From Dolomedes plantarius (taxonomy: Eukaryota > Arthropoda > Arachnida > Araneae > Dolomedidae): DNA of 64,000 nucleotides. The notes under the pieces were generated by a model. The model was not told the DNA's origin. It was given only the letters and a program-made list of their open reading frames with translations, and made no database searches. Made by a program: the position numbers and the translations under genes. The stretch covers positions 231,671,741 to 231,735,740 of the forward strand of contig OU015490.1 of assembly GCA_907164885.2 (NCBI GenBank). The letters run 5' to 3'. Positions 1 to 11,765 of the stretch are shown here, in pieces; positions within the stretch are counted from its first letter, which is position 1, and every line of letters begins with the position of its first letter.

Positions 1-826
1 GATATATACAAACCTAAAGTGGAGCCTTCTGTTAAGTATACAGGAACTCCGTGTCTCCAATTGTTTTAAGCTGCTCTAAACTATGCCATGATGACTCGGT
101 AGAGGTAGGATAAGTGATAGAGAGTTCTAAATGTATCCTTCTAAAACAAGCTGACTTGCTCAAGAAGAGGCACAAACAACATAGAAATTTGCCTTCACTA
201 TTTGGGAAACAGTATAGAATCATGGGACATACTTAATTATAACTTCAGCAAGCAACCTCGTAAAGTAGTTAGTATTCTTATGTAGATTCACATCCCAGAT
301 GAATGCGCCTTTTACGTATGGTTGAATCAGCACAGCAAACTTCTCCGATGTATTAATAACTACATGTTAGATGTGTCCATAGCCTTAACTTGCTGAACTC
401 AAATTCGTATACGATCATTTGTTGAATATGACTCATTCGGACCAGGCACATTTTTTTCCATCGTTCATCTCATAGAATGAAAACTGTTTACACCCAAGTG
501 AGTCTCATACTACAGTTAACCGATTTTATAAGAATATATCGTACCGAATGCTTATTTTTATAGTCCATACTTGGAAGCATGCGATTCGAAGTTGTAAATT
601 GTTTATCTTTTTAGAATAATTTGAACAGTCATCCGCTGAAAAGTGAGTGTCAAACATTATAGAATTTACGCTCCGTTATTTTGATCTTTTAACCACTGAC
701 TCCGAGAGAATAGATCTGACATTCAAGAAATGTTTTTTGAAGGAATGGGATAGAGGAGGTATTTTGTTTTCATTGGTAATACAAAATTTTGTTACGTTAT
801 TTAATGTTAATGTGACTGTTGATGTA
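1..826. other. AT-rich DNA without recognised gene
   Basis: Only short chance reading frames (under 70 codons) are present on either strand. I see no repeat, RNA gene or conserved motif. It ends at the left inverted repeat of a Tc1 element. Confidence 0.6.
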
Positions 827-2127
827 CACTCATGTCCATAAATTAAGGAAAATGCCAGCTCCGGCAAATAAAGGTTCAAAAACAAAACAAACGTAACTTA
901 TTCATAAAGCCCATTTATTAAACAAAAGATAAAGAATAAAAAAGATGGTGTATGTATTATACCATTCATAGAATCTACAATTTTTGCTCTCTGGAGCAAT
1001 TGAAAAAATATTCCCTTTACAAAAACTTAATATTACATGGTATGATGGTTAATACATTTTATGTCTCCCATGCGATGAAATACAGTCCGTACAACACCTA
1101 TATCTGGTGAGTATCAAATTATAGAGCTGATCTTGGGGAAGATTACTCCACTCAGCAAGCAATGCTCTCCGAAGTTCCAGTACACACATAGGAGGTGGTT
1201 GACGGGCTGCAACTAGTCGGCAAAGCATGTTCCACACATGCTCTATCGGATTCAAGTCAGGTGAGAATGCTGGCCATTCCATACGGTTGATATCCTCAGT
1301 TTGAAGGCATTCGATTACGATGTTTGAGCGGTGAGGACGGGCGTTGTCATCCATAAACACAAATTCTGTGCCCATGGCACCCCAAAACAAAACGTATATG
1401 TTGTTCGAGATTGATGTCCCGATAAATGTGGCCGTTCATGGTTCCGATTTGAACATGCAGATCTGTTCTGGAGCCCAGTTTAATTCCACCCCAAACAAGC
1501 AATCCTGCACTACCGTAACGGCGTCGTTCAATGATGTTGTCTTGGTGGTAACGGGTACCTGACGTTCTCCATATGAAAGTCCGACGTGAATCAGGCTGCA
1601 AGCTAAACCTGGACTCGTCGGAAAACATCACACAAGCCCACTGTGACGATGTCCACATTGCATGTTATCTGCTCCAGGCTAATCGTTGCCGACAGTGAGT
1701 TGCCGTGAGCGGAACACATCTGACAGGCCTGCGAGCATATAGACCAATATTTACCAAATGTCTGTACACGGTTTGCCTTGAAACTGTGGCACCCGTGGCT
1801 GCAGATAGCTGACGAAACAGGTCAGATGCTTTGCTCCATTTGCTTCTTTTGGCAGTTACTGCCAAATACCTGTCTTCATTCAGTGTTGAAGTCGGGGGCG
1901 ACCTGTACTTTAAAGTCTACTGACATTTCCATCATCTTGAAATAGTTGCCAAAGCCTAGAGATGACACTTTGGGCAATTCCAATCTCCTCGGATACTTCC
2001 ATCTGAGTACGCCCACATTCCAAGCGACCGATAATTCTACCGGTGATAATTTTACAGGTGAAATTTTTACTTTAGAGTTCGATTTCCGTGTGATTCTGAA
2101 TTATCCTTAATTTATGGACATGAATGA
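827..2127 (-). mobile_element. Tc1-like DNA transposon, DD34E, inactive
   Basis: The element is bounded by terminal inverted repeats: TCATGTCCATAAATTAAGG near 830-848 is mirrored near 2105-2124. A TA lies immediately left of the left end; the right TA is offset by a few bases, so the ends are good to about 5 bp. Length is about 1.3 kb, normal for Tc1. It carries one broken transposase on the minus strand (see 1049-1865). Tc1 elements move by cut-and-paste into TA dinucleotides. Confidence 0.88.
1049..1865 (-). pseudogene. Tc1-type transposase pseudogene
   Basis: Three minus-strand blocks in different frames make up one decayed transposase. The first, 1865-1665, is the DNA-binding N-terminal part, with a paired-like helix-turn-helix ending in RRPVRCVPLT. 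The second, 1658-1347, holds the first catalytic Asp in FSDESRF, then VWGGI. The third, 1390-1049, holds the second Asp in DDNARPH and the Glu in SPDLNPIEHVW. Thirty-four residues separate that Asp and Glu, which is the DD34E signature of Tc1. Frameshifts between the blocks and the absence of a clear start make it non-functional. All three acidic catalytic residues survive, so decay is by indels rather than loss of the active site. Confidence 0.88.
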
Positions 2128-5091
2128 AAATATATTTCGATTATTGCCTTAGTTTTTTTTTTCACTTTAAAATGAATTTCAAAATTATTTCATGAAATGA
2201 TATGAGGTCTCTTCTCCAGCCTTCTTGAATAACTAGTCCTAGATAATGACTGATTCAAAGTCGATTCATAAAATATTTTTACTTTCTGAGGTGTAATTAA
2301 GGTGAAATGTTAAAGTTGTTTTTAAAGTTAAAAATCGTACATTTAAAAAAACATGTTAAAATTTATTGATAACATTTAAAAATAAAATAAAAACTTTAAA
2401 CATTACAAAAAAAATGTGGGACTCTTGACCTGATAATTTAATTTTGTACATTTTTTAAAAAGTTTTATACTTTGTCATAAATTTCCATAATTAGAATTTA
2501 CGAGGTAAAATACTACATACTTTTTTTTGGTTATTCGTATAGAAAATAATTCTTTTTAAAATTAACATATATCATTAGACACATAATGGTAAATATTATT
2601 GGACTCTTTGTTTTGAATTCACCCGTTGAAAACTATTTCATTTTGTATTTCTTTTGAAAAGAAATTTCTGACTCTTTTTCAAAAAAGTGAATCATGCAAT
2701 ATCTGTGACAATACAATAATTTAATTTAGTTTGAAATTTCCTATATATGCCGCTAATTAATTACAGCAAATAATATGTTTTATTTGTTGTTTATATTTGA
2801 AGTAGTAGTTCATATCTCTAATTTTCTAGCTTCTGGGTTTCAAACAAGTACACAACCTTAATTGTAGATGATAAAGCATAAAGCATAAAGCTATTTGCTG
2901 TCGTTACAGTTGCGTCTGCAGTCAACAAAGAACTCACTGATAACAGCGACCTATTGTTTAAACTTAACAAATAAGGATTTCCTTTGCAAAAGTTATTCAA
3001 CATGCATCCCTTTATAAATATGTGTACACCCGGGGGAATTATTTGTCAAATCCTTAACTTGCAAAGACAACTTTGCTTGCAAAGACAACTTTACTCGTTG
3101 ATGTTTATTGATGCATTTTAAATTTTTATTGATTAATATTTCTAATTATAATATTTATGCATCATCAGAGTACTCAGTAACTTTTGAATGAGGTTTAATA
3201 CTTGTTATGGGCTCCCCAGGAAGGCTTAGTCGATGAATACACTTCAGGAAAGAGAATGCTATATGAAGAATTTGTCTATATTTTTACTGATAACAAAGTA
3301 CAACCAGAGCTTATTCAATGCTATTTTTCTTTATATTTAAATATTATTAAGAGATCCGACTACATTCAATACACCGATTTTGATGAAAATTCCCATTTTT
3401 TTTAATCCGTGTTTCATTAAGATTGTGAATTTATATTTCTAAATGTGCTTTTATTTTTTATGAGAGATCACTACAAATGAAATAAGAGTGATTTAAAGAA
3501 GATTAGACCCCACCATTTTAAGCACAAGTGAAAAACTAATTCTGTTTCTTAAAAACTTAATTTTTATCAAAAATATTTAAGACTATTGGGATAACTTAAA
3601 ATATACTCATTATATGTCTATGAAATTTTTTAGGTATGGTTTTCACAATGCTAAGAACGTAATAGAGTACAGATTAAGCTGTAGGCATAATATTTTTTTA
3701 TTTATACAGCTGTATTTATAATAAATCACAGGAAAATATTACTGAAATTTTATATGTAAATGAATAAAACCACCTGTGTTTATTTAAGAGTTCCAAACCT
3801 AGATAAGTTTCTAGTTTATTACGCTCAAGAGTCCTTTATCTATATATGATAAAGAGAAATTAATGCTTTATGCATAATTTTTTACTGTAGAGTTAGAACC
3901 GTTTATGTAAAAATTTGCTAAATTTCAATCAAAATTCTTCAATTTTATAAATGTTGCATAGTTATGGTTTATTATCTCCCCATTTTACTATGTTAGTGCT
4001 ATATTCTTCCAAAAATATGGAAGATATTTTCGCAATGAAGTTTTTGAAAATACTGGCTTCGAAAATAGTCAGATACCTAAACATGTAAGTTAATTGTTTG
4101 TAAAAAAAATATAATATTATCTAAGCTTTGATTATCGTTCGATTAAATTTGTTTATTAAAAAGAAATGAGGAAAATTGAATTAAAAATAGCTTATCCATG
4201 AAGATTTGATAAATATAAAGAATACACCATGTACGTTAATATGAGTACAGATATCTATATCTATGTTTGCTCAAACTGTTACTGTCAAATCTATGTTTAC
4301 TCATTCTACTACACAGTGCATTCGCTATTCACCAATACATACAAAAGTACTCAAAATATGAGTGTTTAATTATATTTGTTTGGATAAGACTTTCATGCGT
4401 TTATTTCCCTGTTATTTAATTTAAATGAAAAAAAAAACTGTAATATATTGTTACTCTTGATACAAAAACCTGGTGAAATCGAAAGTTCATTAATATAAAA
4501 AATTGACCTTCTTTTATTTTAATGTTAAAACTTAGATGGACGTACATAACTATGCATCTTTAAGGAGACAAATTACTATTTTAAAATAATATAAATGCAT
4601 TTTACACTGTGTATATACACGAAAGAAAAAAATCACACGCCGTGTACTTATACACTCCGATAAGGAGAGAAAAAAACAATCGTGAACTTAGCTCTTTAAC
4701 AGAGACGTCCTTCCTTTCCAGGAGCAAACGTCGAATTGAAACACTCTCTGGAATGAAAGTAGTGTTATGTAAAGAGCGACGATGCATGAAGTAAGTGATC
4801 AGTCCTGTTTGCATTAAAGGCAATTAGCTCTTCTTTCTTTCCGCTCGAATAAAGTGAATCGTTTACAGTAAATCGAACATCTGACGATCGTGAATCTAAC
4901 AGTGAATCTGCTTTCAGGGAATCGAACATCTTTACATCCGATGATTTAATCCGAAGAAATTTGAAGTTCTTGATCTAATTTAGTTAGTCTCAGTAAGTTT
5001 ATATTACTTTAAACATCTTGAGTTGCGATAAAGAAAGTGTTACAAACGAGTCTAAATTTTGCGTTATTTTTTTATCCGAAAAATAATAATT
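2128..5091. other. AT-rich intergenic DNA
   Basis: About 3 kb without a supportable gene. Reading frames at 2818-3003, 3202-3405 and 4602-4823 show no family resemblance and no codon bias I can defend. A 17-base unit (CTTGCAAAGACAACTTT) occurs twice in tandem near 3059-3092. Confidence 0.55.
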
Positions 5092-5113
5092 TTATCTCTC
5101 TCTCAGTCTCTCT

Positions 5114-5174
<61 letters not shown>
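5092..5174. repeat. (TC)n-(TA)n compound microsatellite
   Basis: A short TC/CTCT tract runs directly into about 29 TA units (5117-5174). Pure TA runs of this size recur through the window. Confidence 0.95.
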
Positions 5175-5178
<4 letters not shown>

Positions 5179-6528
5179 AGGAAGAATTTAAGAAATTTAT
5201 TATATGTTTATTTTTCATAGAAACTATGACGTGACGATACAATACTGTTCTATTTTATTTGATATCAATTCATGTCATCTATTTATTTATTCTACATTTA
5301 ACTCATTCAGTTAGTTAACTTTCGTAAGTATTATTTAATCTTTAGGATTAGGTCAGTATTAATAAAAGATGTCATTAAAATGACATGCATGTAAAGGTCA
5401 TTTTATTCGCTTTCGAATTATAAGAACTAATTTTTAATTGTAATTTTAGCAAATATTATCAGTATGATGGCTTTATTCAGATGATTATGAAAAAGAATAT
5501 CATTTCCGTTATTAAAAATATGGAGGAAATTTAAAATTTCGGTATTCATTATCTATAAAATTTTTAATGCTTGAATCAATTTGTTTTCTTCTATGACATA
5601 ATTCTATCAGATAATATTACGCCGTTCATAATTAAAGGATCTAAAAGAAATAAACATTCTAATAAATTTTAGTTTTTAAGTATGAAATTATCTTTACATT
5701 TCCTCCTTTATTTTTCGAATGAAATAAAACTAAAACAAAAACATATGTCATTATAATTATTGAATATGAACAAAATCTATTCTAAAAATGTAGTGTGTTC
5801 TCTCTTATAATCCTAAAGTATAAAAACAGTTTTGGCTCAAACCTCAAAATATTTTGTATTTGTTGGAGTAAAAAGGCAAAAAAAATTTAATTCAGAATTG
5901 AGTATGCATACATTTTAATTTTAGGACGAACTAAAAACTCAATAGCTTTAAATTTTTTTTTAAAATGTGTTTGAATTTTTTAAAAAAGCGAATAATACGT
6001 CTCAAAATGTAACTTTAGCATTTGTATACGATTGTTCTTTCAAAATGAAAATTACAATTTTTTTTAAATTTTAGTATGGCCGTAATATAGACTCAACAAC
6101 AAAAACGCAGTTTGGTTTCTTAACCTGTGGACCATGCATCAATGGGGGTCCGTGAATAAATTTCAGGGGTCTGCTGACTTGGAGAAGAATTCTTTTCCAG
6201 GAACTTGCTAATGTAGCAAAACATAAATTTCAAGAATTTTTATTTCAAACTTTATATTTAAAGTTAATTTTATTAAAACTGATACATATGCGCTAAATTT
6301 AAAAATTTTAAAAATCACGTAGTAGTCTTTGAAATTGAATTTAATCAAATGTATAGCTGTACACTAGTCACACTTCACACTTCGCAGTACAATCGGCAAT
6401 GTGTATTGTGAAGCGTATCTCTACAATTTTGGTGTTAACGTTATCCGCAAATAAGCGATTAAGTGATTTATTTGCGATATTTTATTGTATATTGTACATG
6501 CTGTAATTCTGTGCTCCTCAATAGCTGT
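5175..6528. other. AT-rich intergenic DNA
   Basis: No gene recognised. The stretch near 6118-6190 (CTGTGGACCATGC, then GGGGTCCGTGAA) looks like the end of some dispersed repeat, but I cannot find a partner end. Confidence 0.45.
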
Positions 6529-6590
6529 CATGTGAGTCATGTGAGTTATGTGAGTTTGTGATCACATGACTCATACTGAGTCATGTGAGT
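6529..6590. repeat. Short TCATGTGAG tandem and inverted repeat
   Basis: TCATGTGAG occurs at 6529, 6538 and, with one change, 6547. The inverted form CACATGACTCA lies at about 6563 and another direct copy at 6580-6588. The segment can fold on itself. No function can be assigned. Confidence 0.75.
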
Positions 6591-7157
6591 TTTTGTAAAA
6601 TTTTACAAAACTTATTAACTTAAACTTTGACTCTTCACGTTCTGTGACTATCAAAAGGAAGGATCCGTAGCTTCCACCAGAATCAAAGACATCCAAGACG
6701 CTGAAAAGGTTAAGGTGACAACGAACCTTCAATCTCCAATTTTTTAATTATAAGTTTTTAGCTCTATATACATATGAAAATAATTTGTATTCTTTTTACT
6801 ATATTGAAAACCCTTAGAATTCACAATAAGGGTTTTTTCCCAGAATAATGCCTGCTTTTCCATTAAAAAATTTATGCTGGCATTTTCTCAAAATGCTCTA
6901 ACAAACGTGATAAAGTCTTGTACCCCTAAACAAAACAAGCATACATAACCTACCACATTGTCTTCTAACTGTAATTCTGGAAAATTATGCAAATTAACAA
7001 ATCTTTATTATTTTTATGGGGAACTAAGAATGATAATTAAGCAGCAGGAAAGAAAAATAGTACCAGGCTAGTGCATGGTGACAGGAAAGAAACCTTAAAA
7101 ATGTTCGCAAAAATTAACATTAATAAATTTGAGTCGGGATTTTCAAAATGTGATATG

Positions 7158-7165
7158 CATGCATG

Positions 7166-7228
<63 letters not shown>

Positions 7229-7231
7229 GTA
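7158..7231. repeat. Self-complementary (CA)n(TA)n(TG)n(TA)n microsatellite
   Basis: Alternating purine-pyrimidine throughout: a (CATG/CA)n run, then (TA)n, then (TG)n, then (TA)n. The CA and TG arms are complementary, so the tract can form a hairpin, and alternating runs like this can adopt Z-DNA. Confidence 0.93.
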
Positions 7232-7979
7232 CTAATTGAAAGCGTAGTGTATGAATTATAAGCTCTTATTAATTTGCGAATGTGCATTCCAAATCATTGA
7301 AACACTTTAAACTGTTTTATGTAATTTCACCATATGTATGTAAACATAATTATGCATTGATTTTTTTTTTGGGTTTGAATCAAAGGCTATAAATAATTAT
7401 TTATTCAAAATCTGCCTGTTATTTTTCATCTTTTTGCATGCCTTTGCTTCTTTTCATAGTCCATAAATTTGAAAAATATTTTTGGTTTCAAAGAATTTTG
7501 CACAGTACTGTGGCAATAACTTCCATTAACAATTCTTAGTCATTTGGAAGAAATCAGAAGAAAATGAATTCACATGGAACATTTTAAATAATGCCTGCAT
7601 TTTTAATTAATTTTTTGAAAAATAGGTCTTATTCTTTACATAAAATCTTGATTGTGAATTTTAGTCGTCTTCAACGTAGTAGTAAAGAATATTAAGTATT
7701 CTCATTTTTGTATATAGAGTAAAATATTGAAAATTATAAAAAAAGCACCAGATAAAAGTCTGCCTTTTACTCTTAACGACTAATTACACAGACCTGTGAA
7801 ATTGAAGATTTTGGAAAATACAAGAGAAGTTTTCACTGAGTTTTATGTTATTTGGTGTGCTGATTTCGAAAATTACCCCCATTTTTTTCTATCACGTAAG
7901 GATTTTTTCAAAATTGATATCTATATTTTTGCTAAAATCCTATTTGAAAAGGAATTCTCTCAACAATTTTGCATGTACT

Positions 7980-8108
7980 ATCTGGCAACAGTGGTTTTTA
8001 GTCATTTAAATCTATGTGAAATAACCGATTCTTGGTGAGGCAAATTGATTTTTCAGCAATCGATTATTTTTTATAGGTTTAAATGGATGAAAACCACTGT
8101 TGCCAGAT
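7980..8108. repeat. Inverted repeat with ~30-bp arms
   Basis: ATCTGGCAACAGTGG... at 7980-8010 is matched in reverse complement by ...CCACTGTTGCCAGAT at 8078-8108, with two or three mismatches and about 67 bp between. The size and layout fit a tiny foldback MITE or one end of a larger element. No target duplication could be settled by eye. Confidence 0.75.
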
Positions 8109-8369
8109 TGGACGAGCCGCCTCTCATCGAGGGAAAAACCAAAAAGTCCCCTTGAGTTTAAACTTTTTACATCAAATTATGGTGCAGTTTCTAGAAGAAA
8201 ATCCCCAACATACTACTTTAATTTGTTTGTATTAAGGTAACTTACACAAAATAGACGAATGACCAAGAGGAGCAAATATTATGTATGTGTACATGAAAGT
8301 TTGAAACAAATTTTAATCTGAGCAAAAAACAAAACAAAACAAAAAGAAGTCTCTATTTAAGTACGTACT

Positions 8370-9950
8370 CTTTTTCTTTTGAAACTTCTTTTTGACGTTC
8401 TTCTTTTATGTTCAATCTCAGGTCTACATCTCGTGTTAACATCCAACAGTAGTCGGCGAGCATGATCTGGTCCTATCTTCCTTGATATTTGCGCTCCATA
8501 TCTTTGATGTCTTGGTGGAACCTTTCACCCTGTTGTTCGCTAACTGATCCTAAATTTTCGGGAGATAAGTCTCCATGTGAGTGAAGGAAATGTATTTTGA
8601 CACTCATGCAGCAACCCAACGCTTGAAATTTGTCCAGCATATTCATAACAATTTCTTTATAGCCAGGATCCTTGTAAATTACCCAGAAATTTACTGACGA
8701 CATCTTTGAAGGCAACCCAAGCTTCTTTTTCCTTTGTTGTTATGCTAGTCTCAAATTCTTTATCCTTCATAAGCTTGTGGATATCTGGATCAACAGAGAT
8801 TCCCTCTTTAAAATTGGCTTCGGATAAACCTGGAAACTTTTTGCACAGGTATTTGAAACAATCACCATCTTTTGGAATAGCCTTTACAAACTGCTTCATT
8901 ATACGCAACTTTATAAACAGAGGGGGTAACAAAACTCTTTTTAATGAACTGAGCTGTTCAGAATCACATTCTTGGTGCCAGGTTCAAGATTTTGTCTTTT
9001 CGGCTATTCTTTTTTGACCCAATGTTGAGTCTTATCACGACTGTCCCACTCACAAAAGAAACATGGAAACATTGTATATCCGCCTTGTTGAGCAAGAAGC
9101 ATGGAGATAACTTTCAAATCACCGCAAATGGTTCAACCGTGGTCAGCGTATTTTATTTTGTTGTCGACGATGGCCAGGTTTCCATAGCGTTCTTTTAAAT
9201 GCACCCAGTGTCCAACTACAGATGCATACTGGCTTCCGTGATGAAGAAGGGCAACATTCAGGCTCCTTTTCGATGAATCTATAAATAGCCTCCATTCATC
9301 TTTATCCTAGGTGATATAAAATTTGCTCATGAATCCGGGAACATCAGAACTATAGACCAGGTTCTTTTTCTCAAAGTACTTAACAAATTCGTTTTCTCGA
9401 TTCCTGTACCAATAAAAAGAGGTTACTTTGGTCATAAGATTTTTTCTTTCAATCTGGATCACAACAATACAGCTGCCTCTTTCGAAAGGCTCAGATCTCT
9501 AGTCAGATTCTTAAGTTCAACCTGACAGTCCTAAGTTCCCCTCTGGGCGCCCTCGCCTCCAGAGGGCTTATATTCGGTAGCGGATCTTTGAACTTCTGGA
9601 TGTTCCAAGTCTGAAGACTCTGAAGAGATGACTGGCAATTCAGTTGGAGGCAAAGGCACTGGCACATCAGGTCCGTTAGAGGAACGGGGAATGTTATCTG
9701 GATAAGATATTAGCTTTTGATTTTTGTGGTTATACCCACGGTCATGGCAGGAACAAAAGTAACAATCATCAGAGTGTTTTTTCGGCTCCCATGTCATAGG
9801 TATTCAAAATTGTACAGCAGTCTTCTTTCCTTTGAGACATAAGCGTAGATCATTGAGACACTGCACGCAAACTTTATGAGGAACCCAAGATTTGTCCTAA
9901 TCTCTGAGTTTCATGTCTAAATACGGAAGATAAAGTTGTCTACATAGTCT
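8370..9950 (-). pseudogene. Decayed copy of a multi-copy arthropod gene family (probably mobile-element derived)
   Basis: Reading the minus strand downward gives, in order: a Cys-containing segment VCVQCLNDLRLCLKGK (~9880-9830); MTWEPKKHSDDCYFCSC (~9797), an apparent metal-binding CxxC-type motif; an acidic Pro-rich linker; RDLSLSKEAA (~9500); a WYRNRENEF segment (~9410); a block with KQFVKAIPKDGDCFKYLC (~8900); then GERFHQDIKDMERKYQGR (8527-8473) and ADYCWMLTRDVDL (~8450). I recognise this order of motifs from many near-identical, unnamed predicted proteins in arthropod and other invertebrate genomes. Their copy number suggests a transposon or domesticated relative, but I know of no assigned function. 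This copy has an in-frame TAG near 9308, at least two frameshifts and another stop right after YQGR, so it cannot make the full protein. Its ends are approximate and I found no inverted repeats. Confidence 0.72.
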
Positions 9951-10194
9951 GTAATTTTAGGGGAGATGTCACAGGGGTGTATTCTGTAGGTTTCACCACG
10001 GTAGAATGATGGTAAAGCAGGGATGGAAGAAATTAAACGCCGATAAAAAAATTATGGTAAATGTTCATAAAAATCCAAGTAAAATTGAATTTTTCAGGAA
10101 AACGTAACGTAATAGAAGTTTTTCATTATTTTTTTTTAAATCAGTACCAAAAAATACATAAAGTTCAGCTGTCAATTCCCTTGTATTTTTTTCA

Positions 10195-11158
10195 TCTCAG
10201 GCCTGTGTTATTTAGAGATTCGAGAAGCTAACACTTTTAACACAAACCCAAAAATTTTTAATGGGGTTAAGTCGGGTGAACGTTGAGGCCATCTGGTAGG
10301 AAATGCACGACTGATAATGCGATCCTCCGTAAAATGACGTCGCAGCAATTGTTGAACCTCACATCCAATGTGAGGAGGGGCACCATCTTGTTGAAATACC
10401 GTTGTAGCGAGACACCCACACTTCTAGAGTTCTGGAATGACCACACTGTGCAGCATAGCCCGATAGCGTGCTGCAGTCACGGAACAGGTTTTTCGTCCGT
10501 GCGGGGTGATTTTATCGAAGAAAAATGGCCTAATCATAAAGGTCGCAATAAAGCCGATCTATACAGTCACATGCGGTGAATGCGGGGGCATTTGGTGGAC
10601 CGAGTGAGGATTCTCAGTGGACCAGATACGGCAGTTATGTGCGTTCACTGTTCTGCACATGTAAAAGTGAGCCTCATTCGTCCATAGGATGTTCCACGGC
10701 TAATTCTGCTGCACCTCCATGCGTGCCAATAACGTTAAAGCGAACGTTTCACGCAGATCGTAATCGCCATGTTTTAACTCTTGTAAGCGATAGAGCTTAT
10801 ATGGATAGGCTTTGAGTGTTTTCCGCATGCACCTCCATACCGCAGTTTGTGACAATCCGAGTTGCCTTGATACGGAGCGAGCACTGCATGTTCTGTTGTG
10901 TTCGAATTTGCCTGCTCAACGACAGCGGTTGCCACATAATCCATAACCTGCGGTATCTGTTTAATTCGCCCTCGGCCTGCTTGAACGGCAAAGCTACCTG
11001 TTTCCTCGAAACGTTTCACCATTCGCCGCAGAGCACATGGTGATACTGGACCCGTACGCAAATATTTCTGCTCTCGTACAAGCGAAGAGCTTTGGCTTAT
11101 CGCCGTTTTAGTAAAATAACTTTACCTGCAAAGTACGCTCCTGCAACGAAAGAACCAT
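10195..11158 (-). pseudogene. Mariner-type transposase pseudogene (DUF4817-like N terminus)
   Basis: An ATG at 11158 opens MVLSLQERTLQVKLFY, then an in-frame TAA, then a frameshift into REQKYLRTGPVSPCALRRM and VKRFEETGSF, a helix-turn-helix like the N-terminal domain common in spider and insect mariner-type transposases. Near 10400-10260 the second catalytic Asp is visible in FQQDGAPPH and the third-motif context in RSPDLTPL. The residue after TPL, normally Asp, is Lys here, and about 42 residues separate that site from the second Asp, more than Mos1 (34). The first catalytic motif lies in a decayed middle (~10750-10450). The copy looks truncated near 10195. Upstream DNA to about 11690 may be its 5' flank: CACCCGGTA near 11672 resembles a terminal repeat, but I found no partner on the left. 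Confidence 0.75.
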
Positions 11159-11690
11159 CGTGACAGTCGAAGAATGTTCCGAACCCGTGAGTCCTCTTTT
11201 TTATCTGTTACGACGGGTCTTTCGACCAGCTCGTATGCAAATTTTGTTCTCCGGTACTGCGCGTACAGTCGAATATTCAAATTCTCACTTAACTACAGCA
11301 CGGTGAAAAGGGCTGGAAGTTCAGCTGTGCTGCTGCTCCACAGGAAACAACGCGTACGTTGCACACGCTTGCAAACATAAAGCTTAGCCAGCGTAGTTTA
11401 GTTCCTGGATGTGTAATGAACTGTACTAATAAAGTTAATTACCGACACCTTGTATTCTTTCCTTCCTTCGTACAGTCATGCTTCATTTTCCTTACCTTGA
11501 ACCGATCGCAGCGCCTCATATGCACCTAGCGGTATTTGTTGGAAGTAATTGTTTTTTTCCCACCAATCAATTCCCCATGGCCTGATATGTATACCCTCCA
11601 AATATGAAGACGTTACGTCCACTGTTTTTCTCGCCAGGGCGTCCCAAACAGGGATACTTTAATTTGAATCACCCGGTATGTATTAAATTT
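11159..11690 (-). mobile_element. Probable 5' non-coding part and terminal repeat of the 10195-11158 transposon
   Basis: GC content is higher than in surrounding DNA, and the segment leads into the transposase start. The end near 11650-11690 has GGGACGCC, then GAATCACCCGGTA, which looks like a mariner-type terminus. The assignment rests on adjacency and composition only. Confidence 0.4.
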
Positions 11691-11765
11691 TTGCAATATT
11701 AAAGTATTAATTGCACGGTTTAATATAAAACACACCATGCATGTATGTATGAAACCATATTTAAA

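Noticed and set aside
8706..9198. Plus-strand frames of 68-103 codons
   Set aside because: Antisense to the decayed orphan-family gene, whose motifs are on the minus strand.
10283..10815. Plus-strand frames of 79-98 codons
   Set aside because: They are antisense shadows of the mariner-type transposase.
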